64,000 nt of DNA from Lachnospiraceae bacterium (lineage in GTDB: Bacteria; Bacillota; Clostridia; Lachnospirales; Lachnospiraceae). This document shows positions 32,479 to 41,799 of this stretch, piece after piece; positions within the stretch are counted from its first letter, which is position 1; each line of letters begins with the position of its first letter. The DNA is taken from the NCBI GenBank assembly GCA_021153185.1, contig JAGKTY010000004.1:71031-135030 (forward strand), given 5' to 3'. The translations under genes were made by a program, and so were the position numbers. The notes under the pieces are model-generated. The model ran no database searches, was not told the DNA's origin, and was given only the letters and a program-made list of their open reading frames with translations.

Positions 32479-34290
32479 ATGGCAGAGTCAATGCAGGGAC
32501 TGAAAAGAAGTCATAGATGTACGGAAGTTTCCGTAAATGATATCGGCAGCAAAGTGACCGTAATGGGCTGGGTTGCCAAACAACGTAACAAAGGTGGTAT
32601 CGTATTTGTCGATTTGCGTGACAGAAGCGGTATCTTGCAGATTATTTTTGAAGAGGATAAGTGCGGCGCAGAGGCGTTTGAAAAAGCGGGCAGACTTCGC
32701 AGTGAGTTCGTCATTGCGGTTACCGGCAGCGTAGAAAAGAGAGCCGGCGCAGTCAACGACAATCTTGCAACCGGTCAGATTGAAATTGTGGCAGATAGCA
32801 TCCGTGTGCTATCAGAGGCTGATACACCACCATTCCCGGTTGAAGAAAATTCCAAGACCAAAGAAGAAATCAGATTAAAATACCGTTACTTAGACCTTCG
32901 TCGTCCGGACGTGCAGAGTAAAATTATGCTTCGCAGCAAAATCGCGGCGACGATGCGTGCGTTTATGGTAGATGAAGGATTTTTGGAGATTGAGACACCA
33001 ATCCTTTGCAAATCAACGCCGGAGGGCGCAAGAGATTACCTTGTACCTAGCCGCGTGCATCCGGGCAACTTTTATGCACTTCCGCAGTCTCCGCAGATTT
33101 TTAAACAGCTTCTCATGTGTTCCGGATTTGACCGCTATTTCCAGATTGCAAAATGCTTCCGTGATGAGGACCTTCGTGCGGATCGTCAGCCTGAGTTTAC
33201 CCAGGTCGATATGGAGCTGAGCTTTGTGGATGTTGAGGACGTTTTGGATGTCAATGAGCGCCTGATTCAGAAGGTGTGTAAAGAGGCAATCGGGCTTGAT
33301 GTGCAGCTTCCGCTTCCGCGTATGAAATGGATTGACGCCATGAACCGTTACGGCTCTGACAAACCGGATACGCGTTTTGGCATGGAGCTTACGGATGTCA
33401 GTGATGTCGTAAAAGGATGCGGATTCGGTGTCTTTACATCTGCGTTAGAAGCAGGTGGTTCCGTGCGCGGTATCAATGCCAAAGGACAGGGTGCAATGCC
33501 ACGTAAAAAAATCGATGCACTTGTTGATTTTGCCAAAGGCTACGGCGCAAAAGGTCTTGCCTATATTGCAATTCAGGAGGACGGCAGCATCAAATCAAGC
33601 TTTGCCAAATTCATGACAGAAGAAGAGATGAGCGCACTCGTTGGTGCTATGGACGGACAAAACGGAGACCTTCTCTTATTTGCTGCTGATAAGACTTCTA
33701 TCGTCTGGAATGTGCTTGGCGCGCTGCGTATCGAGCTCGGCAAACAGATGGGACTCATCGATGAAAGCAAATTCAATTTCTTATGGGTTGTTGAATTCCC
33801 GCTGCTTGAGTGGAGCGATGAGGAAGCGCGTTTCAAAGCAATGCATCATCCGTTTACGATGCCGATGGAAGAGGATTGGCAGTATATCGATTCGGATCCG
33901 GGAAGAGTGCGTGCAAAAGCGTATGACATCGTATTAAACGGTGTGGAATTAGGCGGTGGTTCTGTCAGAATCCACCAGAATGATATTCAGGCCAAAATGT
34001 TTGAGGTATTAGGACTTAAGCAGGAGGTTGCAAACGAGCGGTTCGGATTCCTTCTGGATGCATTCAAATACGGTGTTCCGCCACATGCAGGTCTTGCATA
34101 TGGACTTGACCGCTTCGTGATGTTGCTCACCGGTGCGGATTCTATCCGTGAAGTCATTGCGTTCCCGAAGGTAAAGGATGCTTCTTGTCTTATGAGTGAA
34201 GCACCAAATATCGTCGATGAAGAACAGCTTTCAGAGCTTGGCATTGCAATTGTAGCGACAGAGGAAGCAGTAGAGACGACAGAGGAATAA
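32479..34290 (+). CDS. aspS: Aspartate-tRNA ligase
   Basis: A 603-residue class II synthetase of the long bacterial type. It has an N-terminal OB-fold for the anticodon (VMGWVAKQRNKGGIVFVDLRDRSG), the catalytic core with FLEIETPIL and RDEDLRADRQPEFTQVD, and the GAD insertion domain in the middle. The end GLDRFVMLLTGADSIREVIAFPK is typical. Whether it also charges tRNA-Asn cannot be settled from this sequence. Confidence 0.97.
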   Translation: MAESMQGLKRSHRCTEVSVNDIGSKVTVMGWVAKQRNKGGIVFVDLRDRSGILQIIFEEDKCGAEAFEKAGRLRSEFVIAVTGSVEKRAGAVNDNLATGQIEIVADSIRVLSEADTPPFPVEENSKTKEEIRLKYRYLDLRRPDVQSKIMLRSKIAATMRAFMVDEGFLEIETPILCKSTPEGARDYLVPSRVHPGNFYALPQSPQIFKQLLMCSGFDRYFQIAKCFRDEDLRADRQPEFTQVDMELSFVDVEDVLDVNERLIQKVCKEAIGLDVQLPLPRMKWIDAMNRYGSDKPDTRFGMELTDVSDVVKGCGFGVFTSALEAGGSVRGINAKGQGAMPRKKIDALVDFAKGYGAKGLAYIAIQEDGSIKSSFAKFMTEEEMSALVGAMDGQNGDLLLFAADKTSIVWNVLGALRIELGKQMGLIDESKFNFLWVVEFPLLEWSDEEARFKAMHHPFTMPMEEDWQYIDSDPGRVRAKAYDIVLNGVELGGGSVRIHQNDIQAKMFEVLGLKQEVANERFGFLLDAFKYGVPPHAGLAYGLDRFVMLLTGADSIREVIAFPKVKDASCLMSEAPNIVDEEQLSELGIAIVATEEAVETTEE

Positions 34291-34292
34291 AC

Positions 34293-34826
34293 ATGATTCG
34301 TGTATTCATGATTGACAGCTCCCCACTTTGTGAGGAGCTGTTTTTTCAGACAATTTATAACGGTCTAAGTGACGAGCGCAGGGCGAAGGTTGACCGGATT
34401 CAAACGGATGCGGGCAAACGGTTATCTGCAGCGGCAGGCTATTTATATGACACCTATCATCGACTCGGTGCATATTATAACCTTTCGCACAGCGGAAATC
34501 TGGCTGTTATTGCGGTGGGTGACCAGCCGGTCGGCGTCGATGTGGAAGGAATCAAAAAGCCAAAGGAAGGCGTTTTGCAAAAATGCTATTCACAGGATGA
34601 GAAGCAGGCAATTGCTTCGGACGCAGCATTTGCGGACATTCGCTTCACTGCCTACTGGACAATCAAAGAAAGCGCCTGTAAACGCACGAAGGAGGGGCTT
34701 GCCGGCATTTTGCGCAGCGAAGGCGGGCTATGTGATGACACACTGACATTTCAAAGCATTATCAAGCAGGTGGGCGGTGAGGCATATGTCATCACTGTGG
34801 CATACAAAATGCCGGAGCAATCATGA
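34293..34826 (+). CDS. 4'-phosphopantetheinyl transferase superfamily protein
   Basis: A 177-residue enzyme of the Sfp/AcpT type that attaches phosphopantetheine from CoA to carrier proteins. Motifs: NLSHSGNLAVIAVG, VGVDVEGI with the metal-binding acidic residues, and WTIKESACKRTKEGL. It starts two bases after the aspS stop and overlaps the dus gene. Carrier protein partner unknown; no polyketide or peptide synthetase gene is in the window. Confidence 0.85.
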   Translation: MIRVFMIDSSPLCEELFFQTIYNGLSDERRAKVDRIQTDAGKRLSAAAGYLYDTYHRLGAYYNLSHSGNLAVIAVGDQPVGVDVEGIKKPKEGVLQKCYSQDEKQAIASDAAFADIRFTAYWTIKESACKRTKEGLAGILRSEGGLCDDTLTFQSIIKQVGGEAYVITVAYKMPEQS

Positions 34827-34852
34827 AGGAAACTGTCATAAGAGGAAACGAA

Positions 34853-35791
34853 ATGGAATTACTATTTGCACCGCTTGAGGGTGTTACAGGCTATATATAC
34901 CGCAATGCACATCACAAATATTATCCGGGCGTCGTGTCGACCTATTATGCGCCGTTTATTTCTCCGGCCAAAGAGAAAAGTATGACGCCGCGGGAACTGC
35001 GCGATATTGTTCCGCACAATAATGACGGATGTGTGGTGCCGCAAATATTAACGAACAATGCAGACTATTTTTCAAAATGTGCGCGTAAGCTTTGCGACAT
35101 GGGCTATCGGGAGATTAATTTGAATCTTGGGTGCCCATCCGGCACGGTCGTTGCAAAAGGAAAAGGCGCGGGGATGCTTGCTGATTTGGATACGCTCGAT
35201 GCGTTCCTTGAGACGGTTTTTGAGGCTGCAAAATCGGAGCCATATCGGATATCTGTCAAGACCAGAATCGGCAAAACAGACCCGGATGAATTCTATGAAT
35301 TACTACCGATATTTAATCGGTATCCGATTGAAAAACTGATTGTGCATCCAAGAATCCAGAAGGAATTTTATAAGAACAAACCGCGTATGACGTATGTAGA
35401 GTATGCGTTGAATAACAGTGCGTTAAACATAATATATAATGGAGATTTAACAAATGATGCTGATTTGAAGCAAATTCATAAGTTATATCAACAGAACAAT
35501 AAAGAAATATCGCCTGTTATGATTGGAAGAGGATTGCTCATGAAGCCGTATGGATTTGCGGATGATAACGTGGATTATGATAAGCTGAGAGCCTTTCATG
35601 ATGAGCTGCTTATGGGCTACCGGGAAATCATGTCAGGCGATAAAAACACCTTGTACCGCATGAAGGAATTGTGGACTTATCTGATTGCTTCTTTTCCGGA
35701 TGCGGACAAGATGGCCAAGCAGATCAGGAAGTGCGAGAGTATGGAGAGTTATAATCGGATTGTCGATGCACTTTTTGGGGGTATGAAATAA
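34853..35791 (+). CDS. dus: tRNA-dihydrouridine synthase
   Basis: A 312-residue FMN-dependent TIM-barrel enzyme that reduces uridine in tRNA. It begins MELLFAPLEGVTGYIYRN and has VVPQILTNNA, the catalytic-cysteine motif NLNLGCPSGTVVAKGKGAG, VKTRIG and GRGLLMKPYG. The ATG at 34853 matches the family and has GAGG upstream; an in-frame ATG at 34823, overlapping the previous stop as ATGA with GGAG before it, would add ten residues and is also possible. Confidence 0.92.
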   Translation: MELLFAPLEGVTGYIYRNAHHKYYPGVVSTYYAPFISPAKEKSMTPRELRDIVPHNNDGCVVPQILTNNADYFSKCARKLCDMGYREINLNLGCPSGTVVAKGKGAGMLADLDTLDAFLETVFEAAKSEPYRISVKTRIGKTDPDEFYELLPIFNRYPIEKLIVHPRIQKEFYKNKPRMTYVEYALNNSALNIIYNGDLTNDADLKQIHKLYQQNNKEISPVMIGRGLLMKPYGFADDNVDYDKLRAFHDELLMGYREIMSGDKNTLYRMKELWTYLIASFPDADKMAKQIRKCESMESYNRIVDALFGGMK

Positions 35792-35818
35792 GAGGCTTGC
35801 TAAGGCAAGCCTCTTTTC
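35791..35818 (+). terminator. Terminator of the hisS-dus operon
   Basis: A perfect 10-bp stem AGAGGCTTGC (35791-35800) and GCAAGCCTCT (35805-35814), loop TAAG, then TTTCTTTT. It starts inside the dus stop codon and also stands at the end of the convergent CorC-like gene. Confidence 0.9.
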
Positions 35819-35824
35819 TTTTGG

Positions 35825-37081
35825 TTAGTTGCTTGGCAATTCCAAACTGACCCATTCGATACGGTGATTGCGCACCTTGCCGGCGCGGAGAAGACTGCCG
35901 TCAGATAGCGTTACGGCCTCTCGTGTATTCGGAAGTCTGTCGAGCGCTTCGATCATCAGACCGCCGATAGAATCGTAGTCTTCCGATTGGAAGTTTGTTC
36001 CGATGGCGTCGTTGACATCGCACAGCTTCATGTTGGCTGTGATGCGATACGTTCCCGGCGCAATTTCACGCAGGAATTCTTTCTCATCATCATCATATTC
36101 ATCACGGATTTCTCCGACAATTTCTTCGAGCAAATCTTCTAAAGTAATAAGACCTACACTGTCGCCGTATTCATCAATGACAATTGCAAGAGAGTAGGCG
36201 TTCTGGCGCATCTCGAGGAGAAGGTCATTGGTTCGTTTGCTCTCGTACGTATAATAAACGTCTCGAAGGATTTTGCGGATTGAGAAGTTTTCCACCTTGC
36301 GGTTTGAATAGAAATCCTTTAACATGACAACGCCGATGATGTTCTCCTGGGAACCTTCATAAACAGGAATACGTGAGTACATCGTCTTTAAAAACAGTGT
36401 CTGCAATTCCTGATAGGTAGCATTGACATCAATTGTCGTCATATCGATACGCGGAATCATCACGGCGCTTGCGGTTGAATCACCAAAATCAAATACATTT
36501 AATATCATTTCACGTTCTTCCGATTCGATGACGCCCTCTTCGTGGCTGACATCTACATAGGTCTTTAATTCCTTTTCGGTAATTCCAATGCTTTTTTTGG
36601 AGGCATCAATTCCTAATATGCGCAAAAAGAGATTACCCAGAATATCGACTATGAAAATGACCGGGGTCAACAGGAACATAAAGCCGTAAATGATAAAGCT
36701 ATATAATAGGGCCAATTTTTCGGCATTGAGCGTTGCGATTGTCTTAGGAATGATTTCACCAAACAAAAGGACAACAAGTGTCAGGATTCCTGTTGCAATA
36801 CCGACGGCAGCATTTCCGAATGTGGAAATCGTAAATGTCGTTGCAAGCGTTGTTGCGGAAATATTAACGAGGTTGTTTCCAATCAGAATCGTACTGAGCA
36901 TCTTACTCGGGTTTTCCAATATTTTTAGAAGCACTTTGGCAGCTTTGCTTCCTTCTTCCATTTTGGCACGGATCTTCACTTCGTTTGCACAGGTCAGTGC
37001 GGTCTCCGCCGAGGAAAAAAATGAGGAGAGCAAAACAAGAAGTATTAGGATAAATAACTGCATGAGTTGAAATGTTGTCAT
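35825..37081 (-). CDS. CorC/HlyC-type CNNM transporter family protein
   Basis: A 418-residue membrane protein. A DUF21/CNNM domain with four helices (about 1-180, SSFFSSAETALTCANEVKI, then GEIIPKT) is followed by paired CBS domains (IPRIDMTTIDVNATYQELQ; RIPVYEGSQENIIGVVMLKD; LAIVIDEYGDSVGLITLEDLLEEIVGEI) and a C-terminal CorC_HlyC domain. Related proteins move or sense magnesium; the old name hemolysin does not mean toxicity. The ATG at 37081 has AAAGGTGAG upstream; an in-frame ATG at 37117 has none. It converges on dus. Confidence 0.9.
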   Translation of the reverse strand: MTTFQLMQLFILILLVLLSSFFSSAETALTCANEVKIRAKMEEGSKAAKVLLKILENPSKMLSTILIGNNLVNISATTLATTFTISTFGNAAVGIATGILTLVVLLFGEIIPKTIATLNAEKLALLYSFIIYGFMFLLTPVIFIVDILGNLFLRILGIDASKKSIGITEKELKTYVDVSHEEGVIESEEREMILNVFDFGDSTASAVMIPRIDMTTIDVNATYQELQTLFLKTMYSRIPVYEGSQENIIGVVMLKDFYSNRKVENFSIRKILRDVYYTYESKRTNDLLLEMRQNAYSLAIVIDEYGDSVGLITLEDLLEEIVGEIRDEYDDDEKEFLREIAPGTYRITANMKLCDVNDAIGTNFQSEDYDSIGGLMIEALDRLPNTREAVTLSDGSLLRAGKVRNHRIEWVSLELPSN

Positions 37082-37191
37082 GTTTCTCACCTTTCTGACT
37101 TTGTAAAATAGACGCATGTATGCGCTTTCTTTCGCATATTATATCATAATCATATGGAAAAGAATAGAAAATCATGTTGCAGGAGGAGATT

Positions 37192-37569
37192 ATGGGTAAT
37201 CAAACAGTGAAAAAAAGGAGCGCCATTGTATCATATGGCATATATTTGCTGACTTCTTATTTTATAACGGTTGTATGTTTAATCGTGCTTTCATTTATTG
37301 TTTTTCAAACAAAAATGGATGAAAAATATATTGATATCATTAACATAGCAATTTATATTATTTCAACATTTTTTGCAGGATATCTTGCATCAAAGGCAAA
37401 GAAACAGCATAAAATCGTTTGGGGGCTGTTGGTGGGACTTGGATATTTTTTGGTTTTATGCATTATTTCTGTCATACTAAATCATACAATTACGCCGCTT
37501 TCCAGTAATTTCATAACAACGCTTATGATTTGCGGACTGGGCGGAATGGCCGGAACGTTGTTTAAATAA
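37192..37569 (+). CDS. TIGR04086 family membrane protein
   Basis: A 125-residue protein with four membrane helices. A short basic N-terminus, IISTFFAGYLASKAKKQHKIVWGLLVGLGYFL and a C-terminal GGMAGTLFK agree with the TIGR04086 family of clostridia. The ATG at 37192 follows AGGAGGAG directly; the in-frame ATG at 37174 comes before that ribosome site. The gene sits just upstream of the SCIFF system, an association seen in other clostridia; role unknown. Confidence 0.78.
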   Translation: MGNQTVKKRSAIVSYGIYLLTSYFITVVCLIVLSFIVFQTKMDEKYIDIINIAIYIISTFFAGYLASKAKKQHKIVWGLLVGLGYFLVLCIISVILNHTITPLSSNFITTLMICGLGGMAGTLFK

Positions 37570-37647
37570 CATATGAAATATATCTGTTTCTACCTATTAT
37601 AAATGCTTTGCTTTGACAGTATACAAAAAAACGGATAAAAAAGGGTT

Positions 37648-37675
37648 TTACAACAAAGAAAAGTATGCTATAATG
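37648..37675 (+). promoter_or_regulatory. Promoter of the scf operon
   Basis: TTTACA (37648-37653), 16-bp spacer, TATAAT (37670-37675), 33 bases upstream of the scfA start. Confidence 0.65.
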
Positions 37676-37708
37676 TAGCGAGATATGAATAGTAGGGAGG
37701 ACGCTTAT

Positions 37709-37852
37709 ATGAAACATATCAAGACATTAAGCACCAGAGATTTAAAAGAGTCCATGAAGAAAGGCGGATGTGGCGAGTGCCAGACTTCTTGCCAGTCAGC
37801 ATGCAAAACATCTTGTACAGTAGGCAACCAGAGTTGCGAGCAGATAAAATAA
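37709..37852 (+). CDS. scfA: SCIFF six-cysteine ribosomal peptide precursor
   Basis: A 47-residue peptide, MKHIKTLSTRDLKESMKKGG followed by a core with six cysteines spaced CGECQTSCQSACKTSC...C (residues 21, 24, 28, 32, 36, 43). This is the six-cysteines-in-forty-five peptide of Clostridia. The radical SAM enzyme encoded next forms thioether cross-links between its cysteines and other residues. AGGGAGG precedes the ATG at 37709. The mature role is unknown. The gene is too short for many gene finders but is fully supported by the peptide pattern and neighbour. Confidence 0.96.
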   Translation: MKHIKTLSTRDLKESMKKGGCGECQTSCQSACKTSCTVGNQSCEQIK

Positions 37853-37864
37853 GAGATGTTTGTA

Positions 37865-37888
37865 AGGCAGCGACTTCGGTCGCTGCTT
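37865..37888 (+). terminator. Hairpin between scfA and scfB (attenuator or processing site)
   Basis: GCAGCGAC (37867-37874) pairs with GTCGCTGC (37879-37886) through a very stable TTCG loop, flanked by AA/TT. The T-run after it is poor, so it may only partly terminate or may protect the upstream message, giving more peptide than maturase. This reading is inference. Confidence 0.6.
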
Positions 37889-37917
37889 AATCTTTGCTAT
37901 GAGAGGAAGAACCGGTT

Positions 37918-39324
37918 GTGATTCATTGCTACAAAAGTGGTGGTTATAATATCGTTCTGGATGTAAACAGCGGAAGTGTTCATGTCGTGGACGATATTGT
38001 ATATGATTTGGTTCCTTTGTGTGAAAAACCATATTTAGATGGTGTCTCAAAAGAGCAGGCAATCGAACTGATAAGCAAACACAAACTCCCATATGAACAG
38101 TCGGAGGTGTGTGAGGTCGTCGATGAGATTTATGAGCTTGCAGGCAGGAGGCAGCTTTATACAGAGGACATCTACGAGAAATATATTACAGATTTTAAAG
38201 GAAGACAGACCGTTGTCAAAGCGCTGTGCCTTCATATCGCACATGATTGTAACCTGGCGTGCAAATATTGTTTTGCACAGGAAGGCGAGTATCATGGCAG
38301 ACGCGCACTGATGAGCTTTGAAGTCGGAAAGAAAGCACTCGATTTTCTGGTTGCAAATTCAGGAAACCGCGTGAATCTGGAGGTGGATTTCTTTGGCGGA
38401 GAGCCGCTGATGAACTGGCAGGTTGTCAAAGACCTGGTAGCCTACGGAAGAAGTCTTGAGAAACCACATAATAAGAAATTCCGTTTTACACTTACGACAA
38501 ACGGTGTTCTTTTAAATGATGAAATTCTTGATTTTGTGAATAAAGAGATGGGCAATATCGTACTGAGCATTGACGGACGAAAAGAGGTGCACGATTTTAT
38601 GAGACCTCATCGCGGAGGACAGGGAAGCTATGACGAGATTGTTCCGAAGTTTCAGAAGGTTGCCGAAAGCCGCAATCAAATGAATTATTATGTGCGTGGT
38701 ACTTACACGAGACACAATCTTGATTTCGCAAAGGATGTCATGCATCTGGCGGATCTCGGATTCAAACAGATTTCGGTTGAGCCGGTTGTCGCACCGGACA
38801 CAGAGGACTATGCAATCCGCACGGAGGATATTCCGAAGCTGCTTGCACAGTACGACGAACTTGCGGCAGATATGATTCAGAGACGTAAAGAGGGAAGAGG
38901 ATACAATTTCTTCCACTTTATGATAGATTTACAAGGCGGACCATGTGTCGCCAAGCGCTTATCGGGGTGCGGTTCAGGCACCGAATACCTGGCGGTGACC
39001 CCATGGGGTGACTTTTATCCGTGTCATCAGTTTGTCGGAAACGAAGCGTTCCTGATGGGAAATGTCGATGACGGCATCACGAGAGAGGATATTTGTGACA
39101 CATTTAAGCTTTGCAACGTATACGCAAAACCGGAATGCAGGAATTGCTTTGCCAAATTCTATTGCAGCGGCGGATGCGCAGCAAACTCTTACAATTTCCA
39201 TGGACACATCAATGATGTTTATGAAATTGGGTGTGAGCTACAAAGAAAAAGAATCGAGTGCGCGATTATGATCAAAGCGGCACTGGATGAAGAAGCTATA
39301 AAAGAGGAGAATGAACAATCATGA
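37918..39324 (+). CDS. scfB: SCIFF radical SAM maturase
   Basis: A 468-residue peptide-modifying radical SAM protein. The N-terminal 95 residues form a peptide-recognition region. The SAM cluster motif is CNLACKYC (C111, C115, C118), followed by DFFGGEPLMNW. The C-terminal SPASM part binds further iron-sulfur clusters through CGSGTEYLAVTPWGDFYPC and CRNCFAKFYCSGGC. It cross-links the ScfA peptide by thioether bonds. The start is GTG at 37918, with GAGAGGA about ten bases upstream. It overlaps secDF by four bases. Confidence 0.95.
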   Translation: MIHCYKSGGYNIVLDVNSGSVHVVDDIVYDLVPLCEKPYLDGVSKEQAIELISKHKLPYEQSEVCEVVDEIYELAGRRQLYTEDIYEKYITDFKGRQTVVKALCLHIAHDCNLACKYCFAQEGEYHGRRALMSFEVGKKALDFLVANSGNRVNLEVDFFGGEPLMNWQVVKDLVAYGRSLEKPHNKKFRFTLTTNGVLLNDEILDFVNKEMGNIVLSIDGRKEVHDFMRPHRGGQGSYDEIVPKFQKVAESRNQMNYYVRGTYTRHNLDFAKDVMHLADLGFKQISVEPVVAPDTEDYAIRTEDIPKLLAQYDELAADMIQRRKEGRGYNFFHFMIDLQGGPCVAKRLSGCGSGTEYLAVTPWGDFYPCHQFVGNEAFLMGNVDDGITREDICDTFKLCNVYAKPECRNCFAKFYCSGGCAANSYNFHGHINDVYEIGCELQRKRIECAIMIKAALDEEAIKEENEQS

Positions 39325-41582
39325 AAAAGAGTAGAGCGATCATTGCGCTTTTGATTACAGTTCTTGTAATCGGCGGACTTGGATATGTTTCCATGTTTGG
39401 TGTGGGAAAAGACAAAGCGTTTGCAGCATCGGGAATCAAACAAGGTCTCGATCTTGCAGGTGGTGTGAGTATCACATATCAGGTGGTTGGAGAAGAGAAA
39501 CCATCTACAGCAGATATGAACGATACGATTTACAAATTGCAGAAGCGTGTAGAAGGCTATAGTACAGAGGCACAGGTTTATCAGGAGGGTGATGACCGAA
39601 TCAACATCGAAATTCCTGGTGTAACAGACGCCAATGCGATTTTGGAAGACCTTGGTCGTCCGGGTTCTCTTTATTTTATTTCGCAGACGGATAAAGACGG
39701 CAACCCAAACTATCAGCTCGGTGTAACGGAGGATGGCGTGTATGATTACATATTGACCAAATCCATTGATGAGCTTATGGCAGACGGTTCCATTGTATTA
39801 GACGGTACAGAAGTTGCCGGTGCAACAGCCGGTACAAACACAGATGACAAAGGTGTCAAAACAAAAGACTATGTTGTAGACCTTACATTTACGGACAAAG
39901 GCCGCGATGCGTTTGCTGAGGCAACACAGAAGGCATATGACAACAATGAAACAATCGGTATTTACTATGACGGAAGATTTGTCAGCGTACCAAACGTGCT
40001 TCAGCCGATTACAGGCGGACAGGCACAGATTTCCGGTCAGTCAACATTTGAAGAAGCAGAGAACCTCGCTTCTACAATCCGTATCGGTGGATTAAAGCTT
40101 GAGCTTGAAGAGCTCCGCTCTAATGTTGTCGGCGCCCAGCTTGGTAGTGCAGCAATCAAAACAAGCTTGAAAGCAGCAGTGATCGGTTTTGCAATTGTAT
40201 GCGTATTTATGATTGTTGTATATCTGCTTCCTGGTTTTGTGGCAGCACTTGCACTTTGCATTTATGTTATTTTGACATTACTCGTTCTCAATGTATTTGA
40301 GATTACATTAACGCTTCCGGGTATCGCCGGTATCATTCTTTCCATCGGTATGGCGGTTGATGCGAACGTTATTATTTACGCGCGTGTTAAGGAAGAGATT
40401 TATGCCGGTAAAACAGTCGGCAGTGCACTTAAGATCGGTTTTGATAAAGCAAAGAGTGCGATTATCGACGGTAACGTGACAACCTTGATCGCAGCAGTGA
40501 TTCTTGGACTGAAGGGCTCCGGTTCTGTCAAAGGTTTCGCACAGACACTTGCAATCGGTATCATCCTTTCGATGTTCACTGCAATGGTTGTCTCAAAACA
40601 GATTATCTTTGCACTGTATTCTCTCGGACTTAAGAGCGAGAAATTATATGGAAGCATTAAAGAGAAAAAACCGATTGGATTTACAAAGAAAAAAGGTGTT
40701 TTCTTTACTGTTTCAGCAGCTATGATTCTTGCCGGATTTGTATTCATGGGTGTGAATGCAAAGAACACGGGAGACATTTTGAATTACAGCCTTGAGTTTA
40801 AGGGCGGTACTTCGGCCAACGTAACATTTGACAAGGCGATGACGATTGAAGAACTTGATGCGACAGTTGTTCCACAAATCGAAAAGATTACAGGCGACGG
40901 TAACGTGCAGACAGCAAAGGTTGCAGACAGCAATGAGGTTATTTTCAAGACACGTACATTGACAGTTGCAGAACGTGAGCAGTTCAATGCGATGCTTGCT
41001 GAAAAATTTGGTGTAGATGAGAAAAACATTAAGACAGAGACAATCTCTGCGACAATCTCAAAAGAGATGAAATCGGATGCGATTGTTGCCGTACTTCTTG
41101 CGACAATCTGTATGCTTATTTATATCAAATTCCGTTTCAAGGATTTCAGATTTGCAGTCAGTGCGGTTGCGGCACTTCTTCATGATGTGCTTGTTGTACT
41201 TGCATTTTATGCAATCGCCAGAGTATCTGTCGGTAACACATTCATCGCTTGTATGCTTACCATCGTCGGTTACTCAATCAACGCGACCATCGTTATCTTT
41301 GACCGTATCAGGGAAAACCTTGGCACAATGCGCAAAACGGATCTTGATACAATTGTAAATGCAAGTATCACACAGACATTGACACGTAGTATTTACAGTT
41401 CACTTACGACCTTTATCATGGTATTTGTTCTCTACCTTCTCGGTGTTACAAGTATCAAAGAGTTCGCACTTCCGCTCATTGTCGGTATCGTATGCGGTGC
41501 TTACTCATCTGTATGTATTACGGGTGCATTGTGGCTTGTTATGAAAAATAAGGCAGGCAAAAAGAAAGCAGAAAACAAATAA
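39321..41582 (+). CDS. secDF: Protein translocase subunit SecDF (fused)
   Basis: A 753-residue fusion of SecD and SecF with about 12 membrane helices. It uses the proton gradient to pull secreted proteins through the Sec channel. The SecD half has GLDLAGGVSITYQV, an extracellular P1 domain and GIILSIGMAVDANVIIYARVKEE. The SecF half starts near residue 445 with NYSLEFKGGTSANVTF and contains TIVGYSINATIVIFDRIREN. Overlap with scfB by ATGA means coupled translation. A strong terminator follows. Confidence 0.96.
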   Translation: MKKSRAIIALLITVLVIGGLGYVSMFGVGKDKAFAASGIKQGLDLAGGVSITYQVVGEEKPSTADMNDTIYKLQKRVEGYSTEAQVYQEGDDRINIEIPGVTDANAILEDLGRPGSLYFISQTDKDGNPNYQLGVTEDGVYDYILTKSIDELMADGSIVLDGTEVAGATAGTNTDDKGVKTKDYVVDLTFTDKGRDAFAEATQKAYDNNETIGIYYDGRFVSVPNVLQPITGGQAQISGQSTFEEAENLASTIRIGGLKLELEELRSNVVGAQLGSAAIKTSLKAAVIGFAIVCVFMIVVYLLPGFVAALALCIYVILTLLVLNVFEITLTLPGIAGIILSIGMAVDANVIIYARVKEEIYAGKTVGSALKIGFDKAKSAIIDGNVTTLIAAVILGLKGSGSVKGFAQTLAIGIILSMFTAMVVSKQIIFALYSLGLKSEKLYGSIKEKKPIGFTKKKGVFFTVSAAMILAGFVFMGVNAKNTGDILNYSLEFKGGTSANVTFDKAMTIEELDATVVPQIEKITGDGNVQTAKVADSNEVIFKTRTLTVAEREQFNAMLAEKFGVDEKNIKTETISATISKEMKSDAIVAVLLATICMLIYIKFRFKDFRFAVSAVAALLHDVLVVLAFYAIARVSVGNTFIACMLTIVGYSINATIVIFDRIRENLGTMRKTDLDTIVNASITQTLTRSIYSSLTTFIMVFVLYLLGVTSIKEFALPLIVGIVCGAYSSVCITGALWLVMKNKAGKKKAENK

Positions 41583-41618
41583 CAGATAACAGATAAAACT
41601 TTTTCATGATGATATTTG

Positions 41619-41647
41619 AGGGAGAACCAAATTTGGTTCTCCCTTTT
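41619..41647 (+). terminator. secDF terminator
   Basis: AGGGAGAACCAAA (41619-41631) is directly followed by its complement TTTGGTTCTCCCT (41632-41644) and T. Central bases form the loop. Confidence 0.9.
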
Positions 41648-41651
41648 CTGT

Positions 41652-41680
41652 GTTAGAGCGCGCCATGGGCGCGCTCTAAC
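41652..41680. repeat. Perfect 13-bp GC-rich palindromic hairpin
   Basis: GTTAGAGCGCGCC (41652-41664), the three bases ATG, then GGCGCGCTCTAAC (41668-41680). It starts five bases after the secDF terminator and has no T-run. It is far richer in GC than the surrounding intergenic DNA. It may be a remnant of a mobile repeat or a protein-binding site. Confidence 0.8.
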
Positions 41681-41799
41681 GGGTGCAAGTTTCGAACATG
41701 CCTACACAATATTAAAAAAATTGTAACTATTCAGTACCACATTCGCAAAATCGCATCTTCAATGCTTTCCTTTTGCTCATGTGGTTACTTCGCCATATA

